Shown: piece by piece, positions 9,216 through 21,231 of the stretch
How positions within the stretch are numbered: the first letter of the stretch is position 1
Layout of the letters: every line of letters begins with the position of its first letter
Assembly (NCBI RefSeq): GCF_037042905.1
Contig: NC_087252.1
Location: 13,883,201-13,947,200 of the forward strand
Source: Lytechinus pictus
Taxonomy: Eukaryota; Echinodermata; Echinoidea; Temnopleuroida; Toxopneustidae
DNA: 64,000 nucleotides
Direction: 5' to 3'
The notes under the pieces: generated by a model
Seen by the model: the letters and a program-made list of their open reading frames with translations, nothing else
The model's database searches: none
Told to the model about the DNA's origin: nothing
Program-made: the position numbers and the translations under genes

Positions 9216-11808
9216 ACCAAATTCATAATATTTATTCTTTATCCCAGTTTAACATCGATGAATATACAAGGATATCAAAAGACTCGTGCAGTCTTATTGA
9301 TCATATGTTGACTAATTGTTTTGATATGGTTGCATCTCATGGTATTATACACTCTGGTATTTCTGACCATTCTATTTTTTTTCTGGTTTGGAAGCACTAT
9401 ATTAATATTTATGCACCTCTCACCATAACGTATAGAAAAATGAAAAACTTTGATCCTAACGCATATATTGAGAAATTAAAATTACAACCCTGGCAACTTG
9501 TCTCTGATAAAGATGATATTGGCGAAGTTGTGGAGGTATGGGAGAATCCCGTTTTTTAAGTTATTAACAAACATATGCCAATCCGTAAAAGACGTGTTAA
9601 AACAATTCCTTCCCTGGATGTGTCCTGATATTGTAAAGTTGATAAATGAGAGAGACAGATGTAAAGCAAAAGCTATGAAACTTAAATATAATTTGTTAAA
9701 GGAAACGGTGGAATCTCAAAGAAAATTTTTGGAGAGGAAGTACGGTGAACTGTGGACCCGATATAATCGCGGAACTTGGTCACGAGTAAGATTAGGAAAC
9801 GTAAACGATCCTTCTTTTTGAATAAAATATCGTCGACAAATACACAAAATGATGTGTGGATTATTCTTAAATCAGTGATGCCTAAACACGTATCGAAATC
9901 CACTGATACAACCAGAAAGATAAACCCAGAGCTAATATATTCAATAGCTATTTTGCAAACATTGGTGCTGACCTAGCTGCTAATATACCTCCAACAGTTC
10001 CCCATAATTCCTCTCATTGTGATTCTACCGATTTTTTTTTTTCGCTTCATACTGTAACTGAAGACGAGGTATTTGATATCATATGTGGCTTGAAAAACAA
10101 GAAATCTGTTGGAATCGATGGTATCTCAATGATTATGCTCAAATTATCTGCCCCCATCATTGTCCGTTCTCTTTCTTACCTTATAAACAACTCATTGTCA
10201 GATGGTGTCGTACCAATAAGATGGAAACAGGCTAAATTAATTCCCTTACATAAATCGGGTGACAAATCATCCCCTTCAAATTATCGTCCAATCGCTATAC
10301 TCTCTCCTGTTTCCAAAATTATGGAGAAAGTAGTTCAAAAACAGTTAACCAAGTATCTAAGAACTAATAATATACTTTCAATGGAACAGTCTGGTGTTAG
10401 GACAAAAAACATTCGACCATAATGTCTCTTATTCGAGTTACGGATGATTGGCTACGCGCCACTGACTCTGGTTTATATACTGGAGCCGTTTTTATCGATA
10501 TGAAAAAGGCTTTCGATACGGTCGAACATCATACTTTGTTGAAGAAACTTAAATCAATTGGAATATCTAATGATAGTCTCATATGGTTCGAAAGTTATCT
10601 GAGTAATCGTCAAATCAGTACATTCATTAACTCTACGTTATCTGATCCTTTGCTTGTGAGTTATGGAGTACCACAAGGCTCAATATTGGGCCCTATTTTA
10701 TTTACTATATATATAGATGACATAGTTAAACAAGTTAAGCACTGTCAAATTCATCTATACGCTGATGATTCTGTTTTGTATTTTTCTGATAATGACGTAA
10801 ATCTCATTGAAAGCAATTTAAATGCTGACCTAAAACGTATATACGAATGGATGTGTTTAAGTAAATTAAGTCTTAATATCGACAAAACTGAAAGTATGTT
10901 ATTTGGGTCAAGTCATATGTTGTCTGTGCACAAGTCTCTTAATGTCAGAATTTCAGGAAAATATAGTCAGTCTAAAGAATTTGTGAAATATTTTGGGGTC
11001 TTTATTGATCCAGAGTTAAAATGGAATTGCCACATTGATAAACTTTGTGCTAAAATAAGTAAATTTCCTTGTTCGGCTTCGTTCATTTTTAAATGAGGAT
11101 AGTCTGAAATTAATTTACCGTTCAGTAATTTTGCCATATGTAGTCTTTGATTCATCGAATCTGAAATGTACCCAACAATTGCACAAAATACAAAATAGAG
11201 CTTGCAGAATAATACTCAAAATTAATCCCTATAAATATATATCAAACCATACTGTTCATCAACTCTTAAACTGGGAGTCATTAAAATCAAGGCGTATAAA
11301 GCATACCCTTTTAATGGTGTATAAGAGTCTGAATGGTCTTAGTGCGCCTTACTTGAATAATATATTTCAGTTTTCTACTCATAAATATTCTCTCCGTTCT
11401 GATAAAAATATTTTTCTTCCTAAACCACGGACTGAATACTGTAGAAGAATGTTTTCATACAGGGGTACGACATATTTTAATGAATTACCACGTGATGCTA
11501 AATGTTCTGTTTCTTATAGTTCATTTTATAACGTAGTTGATAACCACATCTTATATTGGGTCTGACTGTACATTATTCCCTGTTGCTCAATTCATATGCA
11601 TTGAATTGTAGGGTGTGTTAACGTAGGGGGTGGGGGGCTAGATGTCATAAACGATTAGTTTTATTTCTTATTGTTTTGGTATGTTATTTTTATATTGTGT
11701 ATAATTTACTTTTGTGTAATTTTCTTTTATGCTATATGAGGAGCCCTCGGTAGACCAGCAGCACCATGATTGATGCTGCTGAGTAGGGCCATCCTCCCGT
11801 TTTTTTTC
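9205..11808 (+). mobile_element. LINE (APE-type, CR1/L2-like), main part
   Basis: A 5'-truncated non-LTR retrotransposon starting inside the endonuclease domain. It contains an almost full reverse transcriptase and a C-terminal region. Its 3' end is displaced to 17631-17710 (tail ending aaattcaattcaatttaaaa) by a later insertion. It landed on the stop codon of receptor copy A. Confidence 0.85.
9245..11565 (+). pseudogene. LINE ORF2: endonuclease end, reverse transcriptase
   Basis: The reading begins near the endonuclease C-terminus (DHMLTNCFDM...SDHSIFF, 9297-9380). It goes on through RT motifs: NYRPIAILSPVSK (about 10280), FIDMKKAFDTV (10492-10524), YGVPQGSILGP (10662-10694) and the catalytic YADD (10760-10771). 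The C-terminal region is at 11131-11565. Breaks at about 9540, 9790, 10410 and 11095 shift the frame, so it is inactive. Jockey/CR1/L2-type by eye. Confidence 0.85.
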
Positions 11809-12172
11809 TCACCTGCATAGCAGAGTGAGACTATAGGCGCCGCTTTTCCGACGGCGGCGGCGACGGCGGCGGGGGCGTCAACACCAAATCTTAACCTAAG
11901 GTTAAGTTTTTGAAATGACAGCATAACTTAAAAAGTATATGGACCTAGTTCATGAAACTTGGCCATAAGGTTAATCAAGTATTACTGAACATCCTGCCTG
12001 AGTTTTATGTCACATGACCAAAGTCAAAGGTCATTTAGGGTCAATGAACTTAGACCATGTTTGGGGAATCAACATCAAAATCTTAACCTAAGGTTAAGTT
12101 TTTGAAATGTCATCATAACTTACAAAATGTATGAACCTAGTTCATGAAACTTGGACATAAGGTTAATCAAGT

Positions 12173-12596
12173 GGTTCCATGACAATTGCTCCGCCGACAT
12201 TTGCTCCGCCGACAATTGCTACGCAAAATGCGACAACTGCTCCGCCGACAATTGCTCCGGACAGTTGCTCCGCCGACAGTTGCTCCGTCGACACTTGCTC
12301 CGCCGATATGTGCTCCGTCGACACTTGCTCCGCCGATATTTGCTCCGCCGATAGTTGCTCCGCCGACATCTGCTCCGCCGACATCTGCTCCGCCGAAAAT
12401 TGCTCCGCCGAAAATTGCTCCGCCGATATTTGCTCCGCCGAAAATTGCTCCGATTATACGACAATTGCTCCGCGACAATTGCTCCGCCGATATTTGCTCC
12501 GCCGACATCTGCTCCGATTATACGACAATTGCTCCGCCGATAATTGCTCCGCCGACATCTGCTCCGCCGTAAATTGCTCCGATAATGCGACAATTA
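12173..12596 (+). repeat. 15-bp array, left arm of fold-back 2
   Basis: About 27 units of the form gctccgccgacaatt with variants. All frames are open because 15 is a multiple of 3, giving spurious ORFs on both strands. Confidence 0.95.
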
Positions 12597-12739
12597 TTTA
12601 TTTATTTTTTTATTCGTACTTTCATACGCATAACAATTGTAGCACAGGCTGTAGGCGTCAATTTACCATGGAGCATAGCTCCATGAATTTACAAAGTAAA
12701 CTTAAACTATGCTTGCATGATATATTACATGTCTTACAC

Positions 12740-12889
12740 AGGGGCCGCGGAACGGTTTTCAAAGTGAGGGCTGAGTCAAAAGTGGGGGGCTGTTTATGCT
12801 AAAAATCACAATCATATGGTCATTCTTACGTTTTTTGTACACGGATTTGGAAAATTGGGGGGCTAAAGCCCCCCGGCTCCGCGGCCCCT
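12740..12889. mobile_element. MITE, 150 bp, ends aggggccgcgga
   Basis: Perfect 12-bp terminal inverted repeats aggggccgcgga/tccgcggcccct, with an internal gggggctaaagcccccc hairpin. Located in the core of fold-back 2. No ORF. Confidence 0.85.
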
Positions 12890-13439
12890 GATACATGCAT
12901 ATAGAAAGAAATAGAAAAAAAAGGGGTAAGCACAAAGGAGGGATAGATATTCTTAATGCTTATTCATTGTGGGGGGAGCATTTGTGTAAGTTTTATTGCG
13001 TGCCTGGCGATTAAAATGAAGAAAAAAAACGCGTTTTCATGTAATTATTATAACCATATAGCTCCATGTTATAACAGTAGAAACAGATTAGACATACCCC
13101 ATTCTTAGTGTCAAAATCGCTCAGACTGGCGAAATATGCTCCGAAGTGGAGACATTTGCTCCAGGTGAAATTCAACGGTATACCCCACCTTATTTTGTCG
13201 AAAACCTGTACTGTAGTCACGCAAAATGTTTACTGTCGGCAAATTTTGTGCCACACAAACATGACCAAGACATTCAGTAAGTAAAAATTAATATTCAAGA
13301 AAATACCAACTTGTGAAAGGCTACATGTTGTGTCACCTTAATTGTTCTCGGCACACCCCTCCACCCTGGTTTCCATATCCTCTCGTACACACAGTGCTCT
13401 CAGTCTGGTCTCCACATCCACATCATGTCATACACACCG

Positions 13440-13760
13440 TAGGTTTTTAGATTATGATAATACTGTATATAATAGTGAGTTGCTTTTTTGTTTTATGTTG
13501 ATCATGATTGTTTTCTTCACTGATAGAAAAAGGATAATTAATTTTTTTTTAATAATCCAAAAATAAAATCCATATGTTCTGTTTTATATAGTTATTAGTC
13601 AAGGTTACTTTAGTTCGCATTAGTTCTCATTGTTTATACGTTCTAATTCTTATGCATTATTCCGATTGATATTGTACTTTAAATTTGACTATGTATTGTT
13701 ACTTTGATTTTGTTGTGCTTTGTGAACGGAAAATGAATAAATCTTAATCTAAATCTAAAA
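13440..13760 (+). mobile_element. LINE 3' end fragment
   Basis: AT-rich 3'UTR-like sequence ending in gaataaatcttaatctaaat plus ctaaaa, a short repeated tail typical of CR1/L2-type LINEs. No coding part is recognised. Confidence 0.4.
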
Positions 13761-14129
13761 GTGGTCCGCCAATAGTCGAATTATATTCATTATGATGTTA
13801 TAATGTAAGTAACAATTTGTTGATGGGGGATAACTTTACACGTAGTTTCAAAAAATAAAAAAAATCAATCAAACAAGATTTTCTTCTATATATAAACATG
13901 ATAAATGATATACCTTCATATGTATAAGGCCGCCTATGTATTTTCCAAGAATGAACTATATGAGAAGAAAACGTGTGTTCATGTACTTATTATCATTATC
14001 ATTGTACCACCATTATCATCATCAGCATCATTATCAGCATCTTCATCATCACCATCATTATATCATTGTCGTCGTCGTTTTGCTTATGCGGAAATCAAAC
14101 AAAAATTATTGTGAAAAGGGTTATGGAGG

Positions 14130-14160
<31 letters not shown>

Positions 14161-15803
14161 GGGGAGTGAGTGAGAGCTTGAGGAAAAAAGGGAGGTGTAT
14201 GACTTATTATTTCTGAATATCGCGACTTCTGTTTATTCATGGGATTGAAATAGAAGGATAAACTTAACAAGTTCTTGTCATTATCATTTTTTTATTCGAT
14301 TTACTGATCAGAACATGAGATAAATGAAATCATGAAGACTGTACGTTCTCGACAGTTTAATTAACGTTTTCCAACCAAAACTACACTTAAATGACTGCAA
14401 ACACCTTCATTTTCACACACTCGCAACTATACATGTAATTGAGAGTAGTGTCATATTCAAAACCTTTCTTAGCTGCAAGGAATACTGAAGCTCATTTCCA
14501 CAATGTGCATCTGAATGCACAATGCCTGTGTTTCTAACATGTACCCAAATTACCAAATTTAAAGAACACATGTTAAGATCTAATGAATCAGCAAAATAAT
14601 CCACATTCTATCATGATCAGCAGGCATAACAGCCTATATACTCTTCAATACTTCAATTACAGTTTGTCGAAAGAAATAACACAAAGAAAAATAAATATAT
14701 AGAATTGTAACTCAGGTAAATATATCAAAAATATTCAATTAACGCATCGTGCTCTCATTTCTTTTACGAGATATCTCCCCCCCCCCCCGAGATATGCTTC
14801 ATGTTTACAATTTAAAAAAGGCGTATAAATGTCCCCTTTCCATGTCAATAACAGCTCGTGCTTTGTGCTCGCATTATAAATTCAGTGAGATGCGTATTGG
14901 GTTTCATGAATTTGTAACTATATTATTGCTGGTATATATATTATTGTCTTTTAAAAATAACATTGTTTGTTTAGACGTAATGAGAGAGATACATACATAT
15001 ATTCATTTATTATAATATATTTATATTGTCGCTATTGCACAGAATAGAACAAAAATACAACCGAAGTCTAGTTTTATAGTAACTTACCAGTAGCGTAATG
15101 AGCCAACAACAAAAAATGGAGGGGGCGAGACAAGGATGACATTTATTTTCCTTTCCTTTATTCTTTTTTTTTTCATTGGTAGGGAGAATGGGGGGATCCG
15201 TGACCCCTAGCACGCCCCTCCCCCATCTGTACGCCAGTGATGATCATACTTTCGTTTGAAACAAATTGAAGGAAAAAAAAATTGCAAGGGTAGATAAGGC
15301 CGAAGACGTAAATAAAAATTATTGATAAAAATATTAATAATTATAATACTGATAAATATACAATAAATCAAGCGGTCACCAATAAAAATAAACAACGTGA
15401 AAGAACAAAACGAGAAAGAGGGGGAGAGAGAGCCCGCGCGAATGTATGGTGTATAAGTTGCTGGAAAGCAGAAGAGATATTGTGTCCAGCACCCCCTCCC
15501 CCCAAATTCTCTCCCCGCTCAAGACCGGAGTGAAACCAATGATAATAATATATGAACAAAAATCCAGATTCACAATTTCAATGGGGAGTGTGTCATTCCC
15601 CTTCTCCGTTACAATTTGTCAAGTGGCAGCGGCAGGGAGAACAATTTGTTTTGTTTTTTAAGCAAAAAGCTGTGATGATAGGGGGAGAATAAAATAAATA
15701 AAACATTAACGAATAACAAGAACAAAACAACGACAAAACAATTTGTATCAGGATGAATTTCTTATCATTTAACATAGACCAACTTGGAGAAATAAGATAT
15801 TCA
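13761..15803. other. Core of fold-back 2, non-coding
   Basis: No gene is seen. It holds trinucleotide-like atc/att runs (13985-14060), a GA microsatellite (14128-14165), a C run (14768-14788) and, near 15090-15240, a fragment with gtacgcc-type ends like the element at 43465-44888. Confidence 0.5.
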
Positions 15804-16264
15804 TGCAATTGTCGTATAATCGGAGCAGATGTCGGCGTAGAAAATATCGGCGGAGCAATTGTCGCGGAGCAATTGTCGTATAATCGGAGCAATTTTCGGC
15901 GGAGAAAATATCGGCGGAGCAATTGTCGTATAATCGGAGCAATTTTCGGCGGAGCAAATATCGGCGGAGCAATTGTCGTATAATCGGAGCAGATGTCGGC
16001 GGAGCAATTATCGGCGGAGCAATTGTCGGCGGAGCAATTTTTGGCGGAGCACATGTCGGCGGAGCACATGTCGGCGGAGCAAATATCGGCGGAGCAAATA
16101 TCGGCGGAGCAAGTGTCGACGGAGCACATATCGGCGGAGCAAGTGTCGACGGAGCAACTGTCGGCGGAGCAATTGTCCGGAGCAATTGTCGGCGGAGCAA
16201 TTGTCTTATTTTGCGTAGCAATTGTCGGCGGAGCAGATGTCGGCGGAGCAATTGTCGGGTCACC
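15804..16264 (-). repeat. 15-bp array, right arm of fold-back 2
   Basis: Units of aattgtcggcggagc with the same variant order as the left arm read inwards. Slightly longer than the left arm, with extra units near the core. Confidence 0.95.
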
Positions 16265-16272
16265 AATCAAGT

Positions 16273-17580
16273 ATCACTAAACATCCTGCATGAGTTTCAC
16301 GTCACATGACTGAGGTCAAAGGTCATTTAGGGTCAATGAACTTTGGCCGAATTTTGGGTATCTGTTGAATTACCATCATAACTTTGACAGTTTATGGATG
16401 TGATTCATGAAACTTGGACATAATAGTAATCAAGTATTACTAAACATCCTGTGCGCATTTTAGGTCACATAACCAAGGTCAGAGGTCAATGAACTTTGGC
16501 CATAATGGGGTTATCTGTTGAATTACCATCATAACTTTGCAAGTTTATGGATCTGACTCATGAAACTTAGAAATAATAGTAATCAAGTATCACTGAACAT
16601 CCTGTGCGCATTTTAGGTCACATGACCAAGGTCAAAGGTCAATGAACTTTGGCCATAATGGGGTTATCTGTTGAATTACCATCATAACTTTGAAAGTTTA
16701 TGGATCTGACTCATGAAACTTGGACATAAGAGTAATCAAGTATCACTGAACATCCTGTGCGAGATTCAGGTCACGTGATTAAGGTCAAAGGTCATGTAAG
16801 GTCAATGAACTTTGGCCACGTTGGGGGTATTTGTTGAATTACCATCATAACTTTGAAAGTATGTTGGTCTAGTTCATAAAACTTGGACATAAGAGTAATC
16901 AAGTATCACTGAACATCCTGTGCGCATTTTAGGTCAGATAACCAAGGTCAAAGGTCAATGAACTTTGGCCATAATGGGGTTATCTGTTGAATTACCATCA
17001 TAACTTTGAAAGTTTATGGATCTGACTCATGGAACTTGGACATAATAGTAATCAAGTATCACTGAACATCCTGTGCGCATTTTAGGTCACATGATCAAGG
17101 TCAAAGGTCAATGAACTTTGGCCATAATGGGGTTATCTGTTGAATTACCATCATAACTTTAAAAGTTTATGGATCTGACTCATGAAACTTGGACATAAGA
17201 GTAATCAAGTATCCCTGAACACAATGTGCGCATTTTATGTCACATGACCAAGGTCAAAGGTCAATGAACTTTGGCCATAATGGTGTTATCTGTTGAATTA
17301 CCATCATAACTTTGAAAGTTTATGGATCTGACTCATGAAACTTGGACATAAGAGTAATCAAGTATCACTGAACATCCTGTGCGAGTTTCAGGTCACATGA
17401 TCAAGGTCAAAGGTCATGTAAGGTCAATGAACTTTGGCCACGTTGGGGGTATTTGTTTAATTACCATCATATCTCCGTAAAGTGCATTGGTCTAGTTCAT
17501 AAAACGTGAAAATAAGAGTAACCAGGTATCACTGAACATCTTGTGCGAGTTATAGTAGTTTTCAAAGTCAGTACTGCTGC
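16273..17580 (+). repeat. 153-bp satellite array, eight to nine units
   Basis: The anchor taccatcataac occurs at 16371, 16524, 16677, 16840, 16993, 17146, 17299 and 17462. Spacing is 153 bp except twice 163, where a unit has an extra 10 bp (atgtaaggtc). Each unit holds caaggtcaaaggtcaatgaa and tcaagtatcactgaacatcc. No coding. Confidence 0.95.
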
Positions 17581-17630
17581 TACATTGAATTGCGTGATGC
17601 AGGTGAGACCGCCAGAGGCATTCCACTTGT

Positions 17631-17710
17631 CTATTTATCAATTCATATGTATCATTGTATATGTATTGTTATCTGTTTTTAACGGAAATAAATTCAATTC
17701 AATTTAAAAT
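17631..17710 (+). mobile_element. Displaced LINE 3' tail
   Basis: Sequence from tatttatcaattcatatg to aacggaaataaattcaattc and ending tttaaaat is the 3' end of the LINE begun at 9205. The right copy of the 49-bp target duplication (17711-17759) follows at once. Confidence 0.7.
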
Positions 17711-19059
17711 ACGGATGGTCAAGACTGACCAAGCAACAATGAGAATGAAGATACGCAACGTTAGAGATATGCCTGACCTGTTGGAGATCTTCTTAAAGTT
17801 GTTTTCCAGAGTGAAAAGACATTTTGGAAAGATACTTCGTTGTAAAATATTAATCTAATTGTAGTAACAAAGACGCCGCTGAGATGGTTATTAATCCTAT
17901 GAGAAAGGGTTGCCATAGCTACCTAATGAGAATATGATATTTGTAAATAGAACCATAAAAGTATATACTATATCTTGGCTATGAGACTCGATGTTGAGGT
18001 AGTTCAAATGATACAAGGATCACCCCCCCCCCCCCCGTTTTCAAAGTCAATTTTAATAAGAATTCATTTTTTGTAACAACTTTCTTTTTGTGACGCACTG
18101 TAACTCGATTGACGGAATAATCGTTGAGTAGTGTGCATATAATTATATAGATCGAGCCTTCAAACAGTTTGTTGTATTCATTTGATGAAGGCCCAGTGGT
18201 CAGAAATTGTGTGTACAATGTCAGTGCAACTATTGAATTCGTCATTACTAGGTGTGGTATTCTGAAAAATCCTATTTTTTGCCACTGTCTTCGAAATGTG
18301 ACACTGCTACGATTGTCACAAACGGTATTCTGAACATTCATTTTTCTTTGTCATATCTATGAGAAAGATAGAATATCGAGAAAAGACAATGTTCAGAATA
18401 CCGTCCCTAAATATCAACATCACTAAATTTTCATGTCTGAAGAATCATTGGAGTTGTGATAACTAGATATTTTATGTCATTTTTGATGATCTCTGTTCTT
18501 CATGTTGTATATGAATTCACAATTTTATATTAGATATTCATTTTCTGCATATTAGAGTCTTTCTTGACTTTTTTCCATTTGACTTATTTATATATTCGCG
18601 TTAAATGACTTTCAATTATATCCTTTTCTAGAAGTAGTCCATGTTGTGAAATCACAAGAACTGCAATATAGTGCCCCGGTACTTTCAGCTGGGAAAAATA
18701 TGGAAATAGGCTTTTGGTTGTTTTTTAGATATATATGTTCAATTAACTTTTATTAAAATGTTGAAAAAAAATATATATCTATAAATAAATATATCTATAA
18801 ATAAATATATCTATCCTTTAACGATAAATGGTTTACAAGAGATCCAGGCTGAATGATAACATTACTACAATGTTTATTCCAGGATATATTGAAATAGGAT
18901 TAATTCCTAATCCACCTGTCATTTTAAGTCAGAGCCCACCGCTTTGATACCACCTTTTGCTATTTGTTTGTATGTAGTACAAAATAGTACAGCACCTTAA
19001 ATCTCACCGTTTGCTCGCACAATATGGTAATAATATCAGAAGTTAATTGATCTTTTGTG

Positions 19060-19760
19060 GCGCCGCTTTTCCGACGCGGTGTCAACATAAAATCTTAACC
19101 GAAAGTTTTTTAAATGACATCACAACTTAGAAAGTATATGGACCTAGTTCATGAAACTTGGACATATGTTTATTCAAGTATTACTGAGCATTCTGCCTGA
19201 GTTTCAGGTCACATGACTAAGGTCAAAAGCCATTTAGGTTCGATGAACTTAGACTAACCCTAAGGTTAAGTTTTTGAAATTTCATCATAATTTAAAAAGT
19301 TTATGAACCTAGTTCATCAAACGAGAACATAAATGTGGTAATAAAGCATCACTTTACACCGTTTGAGTTCCAGGTCACATGACCAAAGTCAAAGGTCATT
19401 TAATGTTAATAATCTTTGACCATGTTGGGGGTGTTTGTTGAATTACCATCATAACTCTAAACGTTTATGAACCTAGTTCATAAAATTTTGACATAAAATT
19501 ATTCAGGTATCTCTGAACATCCTGTGCGAGGTTCAAGTCACATACCCAAGGTCAAAAGTCATAGGGTCAATGAGCTTTGGCCATGTTTGGGGTAATTGTT
19601 AAAATGCCATCATAACTTTGAAAGTTTATGAAATATATGGACATAGGCGTAATCGAGTATCACATGATCAAGGACTCAATGAACAAATTATTATATTATA
19701 TTACTTGCTCTTTTCAACGTCAGCACTGTTGCTATATTGAATTGCGTAATACTGTTCTTT
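19060..19760 (+). repeat. Degenerate 153-bp-family element
   Basis: Starts with gcgccgcttttccgacg and ends near ttgaattgcgtaatac, with three or four diverged units between. Its counterpart is at 61955-62640, so it was in place before the A/B duplication. Confidence 0.75.
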
Positions 19761-19869
19761 TATTTTGTACATTGTAATTCCCTTTTAAATTATTTCCATG
19801 AAGAGATGAAGAGTGCTATGGACATGTATATCATACATTTCTTATTATTCAAAGTTGAATTGGTAAAGT

Positions 19870-20140
19870 GACTTTTCCAAATGATACAAAGTGCGACTAT
19901 TTTCATCTTGGTCTCGGCCCGAGCTGCCGCTTACAGGTCTGGCGTTCATTGTATTCAAGGCATTTGTTCCTGCCAAATAGGGCCTTACTATTCAACTCAC
20001 CTGGGTCAAGTGCAGCACAATGTTAATAATGGAGCTCAAAAGAGCAATGACGTGATATTACCGTGTTTCGTTGTGTCTTGCCTGTTTGCTGTTGTTGCCT
20101 TTGGGAACAGGGCAGTGTGTTTTGGTATATTTTAATTATT
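19870..20140 (+). repeat. Dispersed repeat, duplicated at 62753
   Basis: A moderately GC-rich stretch (ctcggcccgagctgccgctt, cacctgggtcaagtgcagca). The open frame here is not shared intact with its copy at 62753-63019, so it is treated as repeat, not gene. Confidence 0.5.
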
Positions 20141-20344
20141 TTAGTGAATGATTGTTATTATCATGTTTATTATTAGTAATTTATTGTTGCTTCTTTTTGC
20201 CATCATTATTTTTAGTATTGCTCTAATGTGAAAGAAAGAGGCTGTTGGATGTAGCAAGTAGGCTCACACTTCTTACAAGCTTTCAACCATTAGGGGGGGG
20301 GGGTCTTAAGCAAGGCTCTTAAGACACAAATATTAAAAACAATA

Positions 20345-20760
20345 ATAGGCAACAGGGTGGTTCAGCAAGTTTGGCAGTTTTTCACTTCTCGAATCCATCA
20401 AGTGGACGTTCTCAAACGAGGAGAAATCACGTAAAAATGCTTATTGAGGTCTATAGATTACGTTCCGCGAAGCAAGGGGTAGATGCCATTATCCGATGAT
20501 AGAAACCATGAGACATCTGAACAAGTTGAATAGTATAGTGAAGTATTTATTTTCAGTATAAAAAATACAAAACGGATGGATAGGCCATATTTAGTTTAGT
20601 CGACATGACAATACTGTTCTTCCATCGGGTCCACAAGCTGAGAACAATCCACCAAGCGATGCATGTCCCGAGGATTCAAGTTCAGGTGTTCAAGGGACAT
20701 CATACAACGTTGAGAATGAAGATACGCAAATTTATAGGGATATAGATTTTTTAAATCTTA
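20345..20760 (+). pseudogene. Decayed terminal receptor exon (C)
   Basis: Matches pieces of the terminal death-fold exon in order: cagggtggttcagcaag, cgaggagaaatcacgtaaaa, attatccgatgat, gagaacaatccaccaagcga, gttcaagggacatcatacaa and gaatgaagatacgcaaa. Internal deletions and stops remove the domain core. It is followed by another copy of the receptor 3' flank, so it is the remnant of an older tandem duplication. Confidence 0.75.
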
Positions 20761-21231
20761 ATCTTTGCTGTGACAAAGACGCAGCTGAGATAGTTATCTA
20801 TCCTATGGGAAGGGGTTACTAAAGCTACCGAAGTAGAATGGACTACATGTGAATAAAACCACTGAGGTAGCTGTTATATCTCGGCTATAAAATTGATGGT
20901 AAATTAGTTCAAATAATACAAGGATTTCCCCCTTTTTCAAAGTAAAGTTTAATCAGGATTCTTTTTTGCAACAACTTTGGTTTTTTTGTGACGAACTGTG
21001 ACTCGACTGACAGAATAATAGTTGAGTAACGTGCATATAACAAGATTGATCGAGCCTTCAAGCAGTTACTTATATTTATAAAATTGTACTTTGATAAGGC
21101 ATAATTTTCTGAAATTATGCGTTCAATTTCAGTAGAATCATTGAATTCATGATATCAAGGGATGGTATTCTGGACAACTCATAATTTTTGTCATTAATAT
21201 TATTAACAGTCTTCGAAATGTGACACTGCTA

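Larger units (their letters stand above)
12173..16264. mobile_element. TU-like fold-back transposon 2
   Basis: 4,092 bp with arms of 15-bp repeats at 12173-12596 (unit gctccgccgacaatt) and the inverted 15804-16264. An exact 8-bp target duplication aatcaagt flanks it at 12165-12172 and 16265-16272. The two arms match unit by unit, including rare variants (attgctacgcaaaa in both, ggacagttgctcc in both), so they are a true inverted duplication rather than two independent arrays. The outermost ends are ggttccatgacaattgctcc and, inverted, ggtgacccgacaattgctcc. The core has no transposase. Confidence 0.85.
11809..17630 (+). mobile_element. 153-bp-repeat element nested in LINE 3' UTR
   Basis: The left end reads tctcacctgcatagcagagt followed by a GC-rich block (ggcgccgcttttccgacggc). 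The right end reads atgcaggtgaga then ccgccagaggcattcc. Inverted tctcacctgcat motifs therefore mark both ends. Inside are degenerate units, fold-back 2 (12173-16264) and an array of 153-bp units. Other copies or ends occur at 1-3285, 19060-19760, 31955-32040 and 61955-62640. No transposase is seen, and the class is undetermined. Confidence 0.65.
17711..20344 (+). other. Original 3' end and flank of copy A
   Basis: 17711-17759 repeats the end of the coding region, and 17760 onwards carries the pre-insertion TAG and 3' untranslated sequence. It is co-linear with 60606-63236 downstream of copy B (shared gagtgaaaag, cgccgctgagatggtt, C run at 18023, gatagaatatcgagaaaaga). No other gene is seen. 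This is the shared flank of the segmental duplication. Confidence 0.7.

Noticed and set aside
12151..12802. Long ORFs rich in APPT/CSAD/LLRR repeats
   Set aside because: Frame-open consequence of the 15-bp repeats of fold-back 2; the mirrored ORFs at 15593-16309 have the same cause.
14128..14165. GA repeat as functional element
   Set aside because: Ordinary microsatellite in a transposon core.
19881..20135. 84-codon Cys-containing ORF with a near copy at 62753-63019
   Set aside because: The two copies differ by indels that shift the frame, so the sequence is not maintained as protein.
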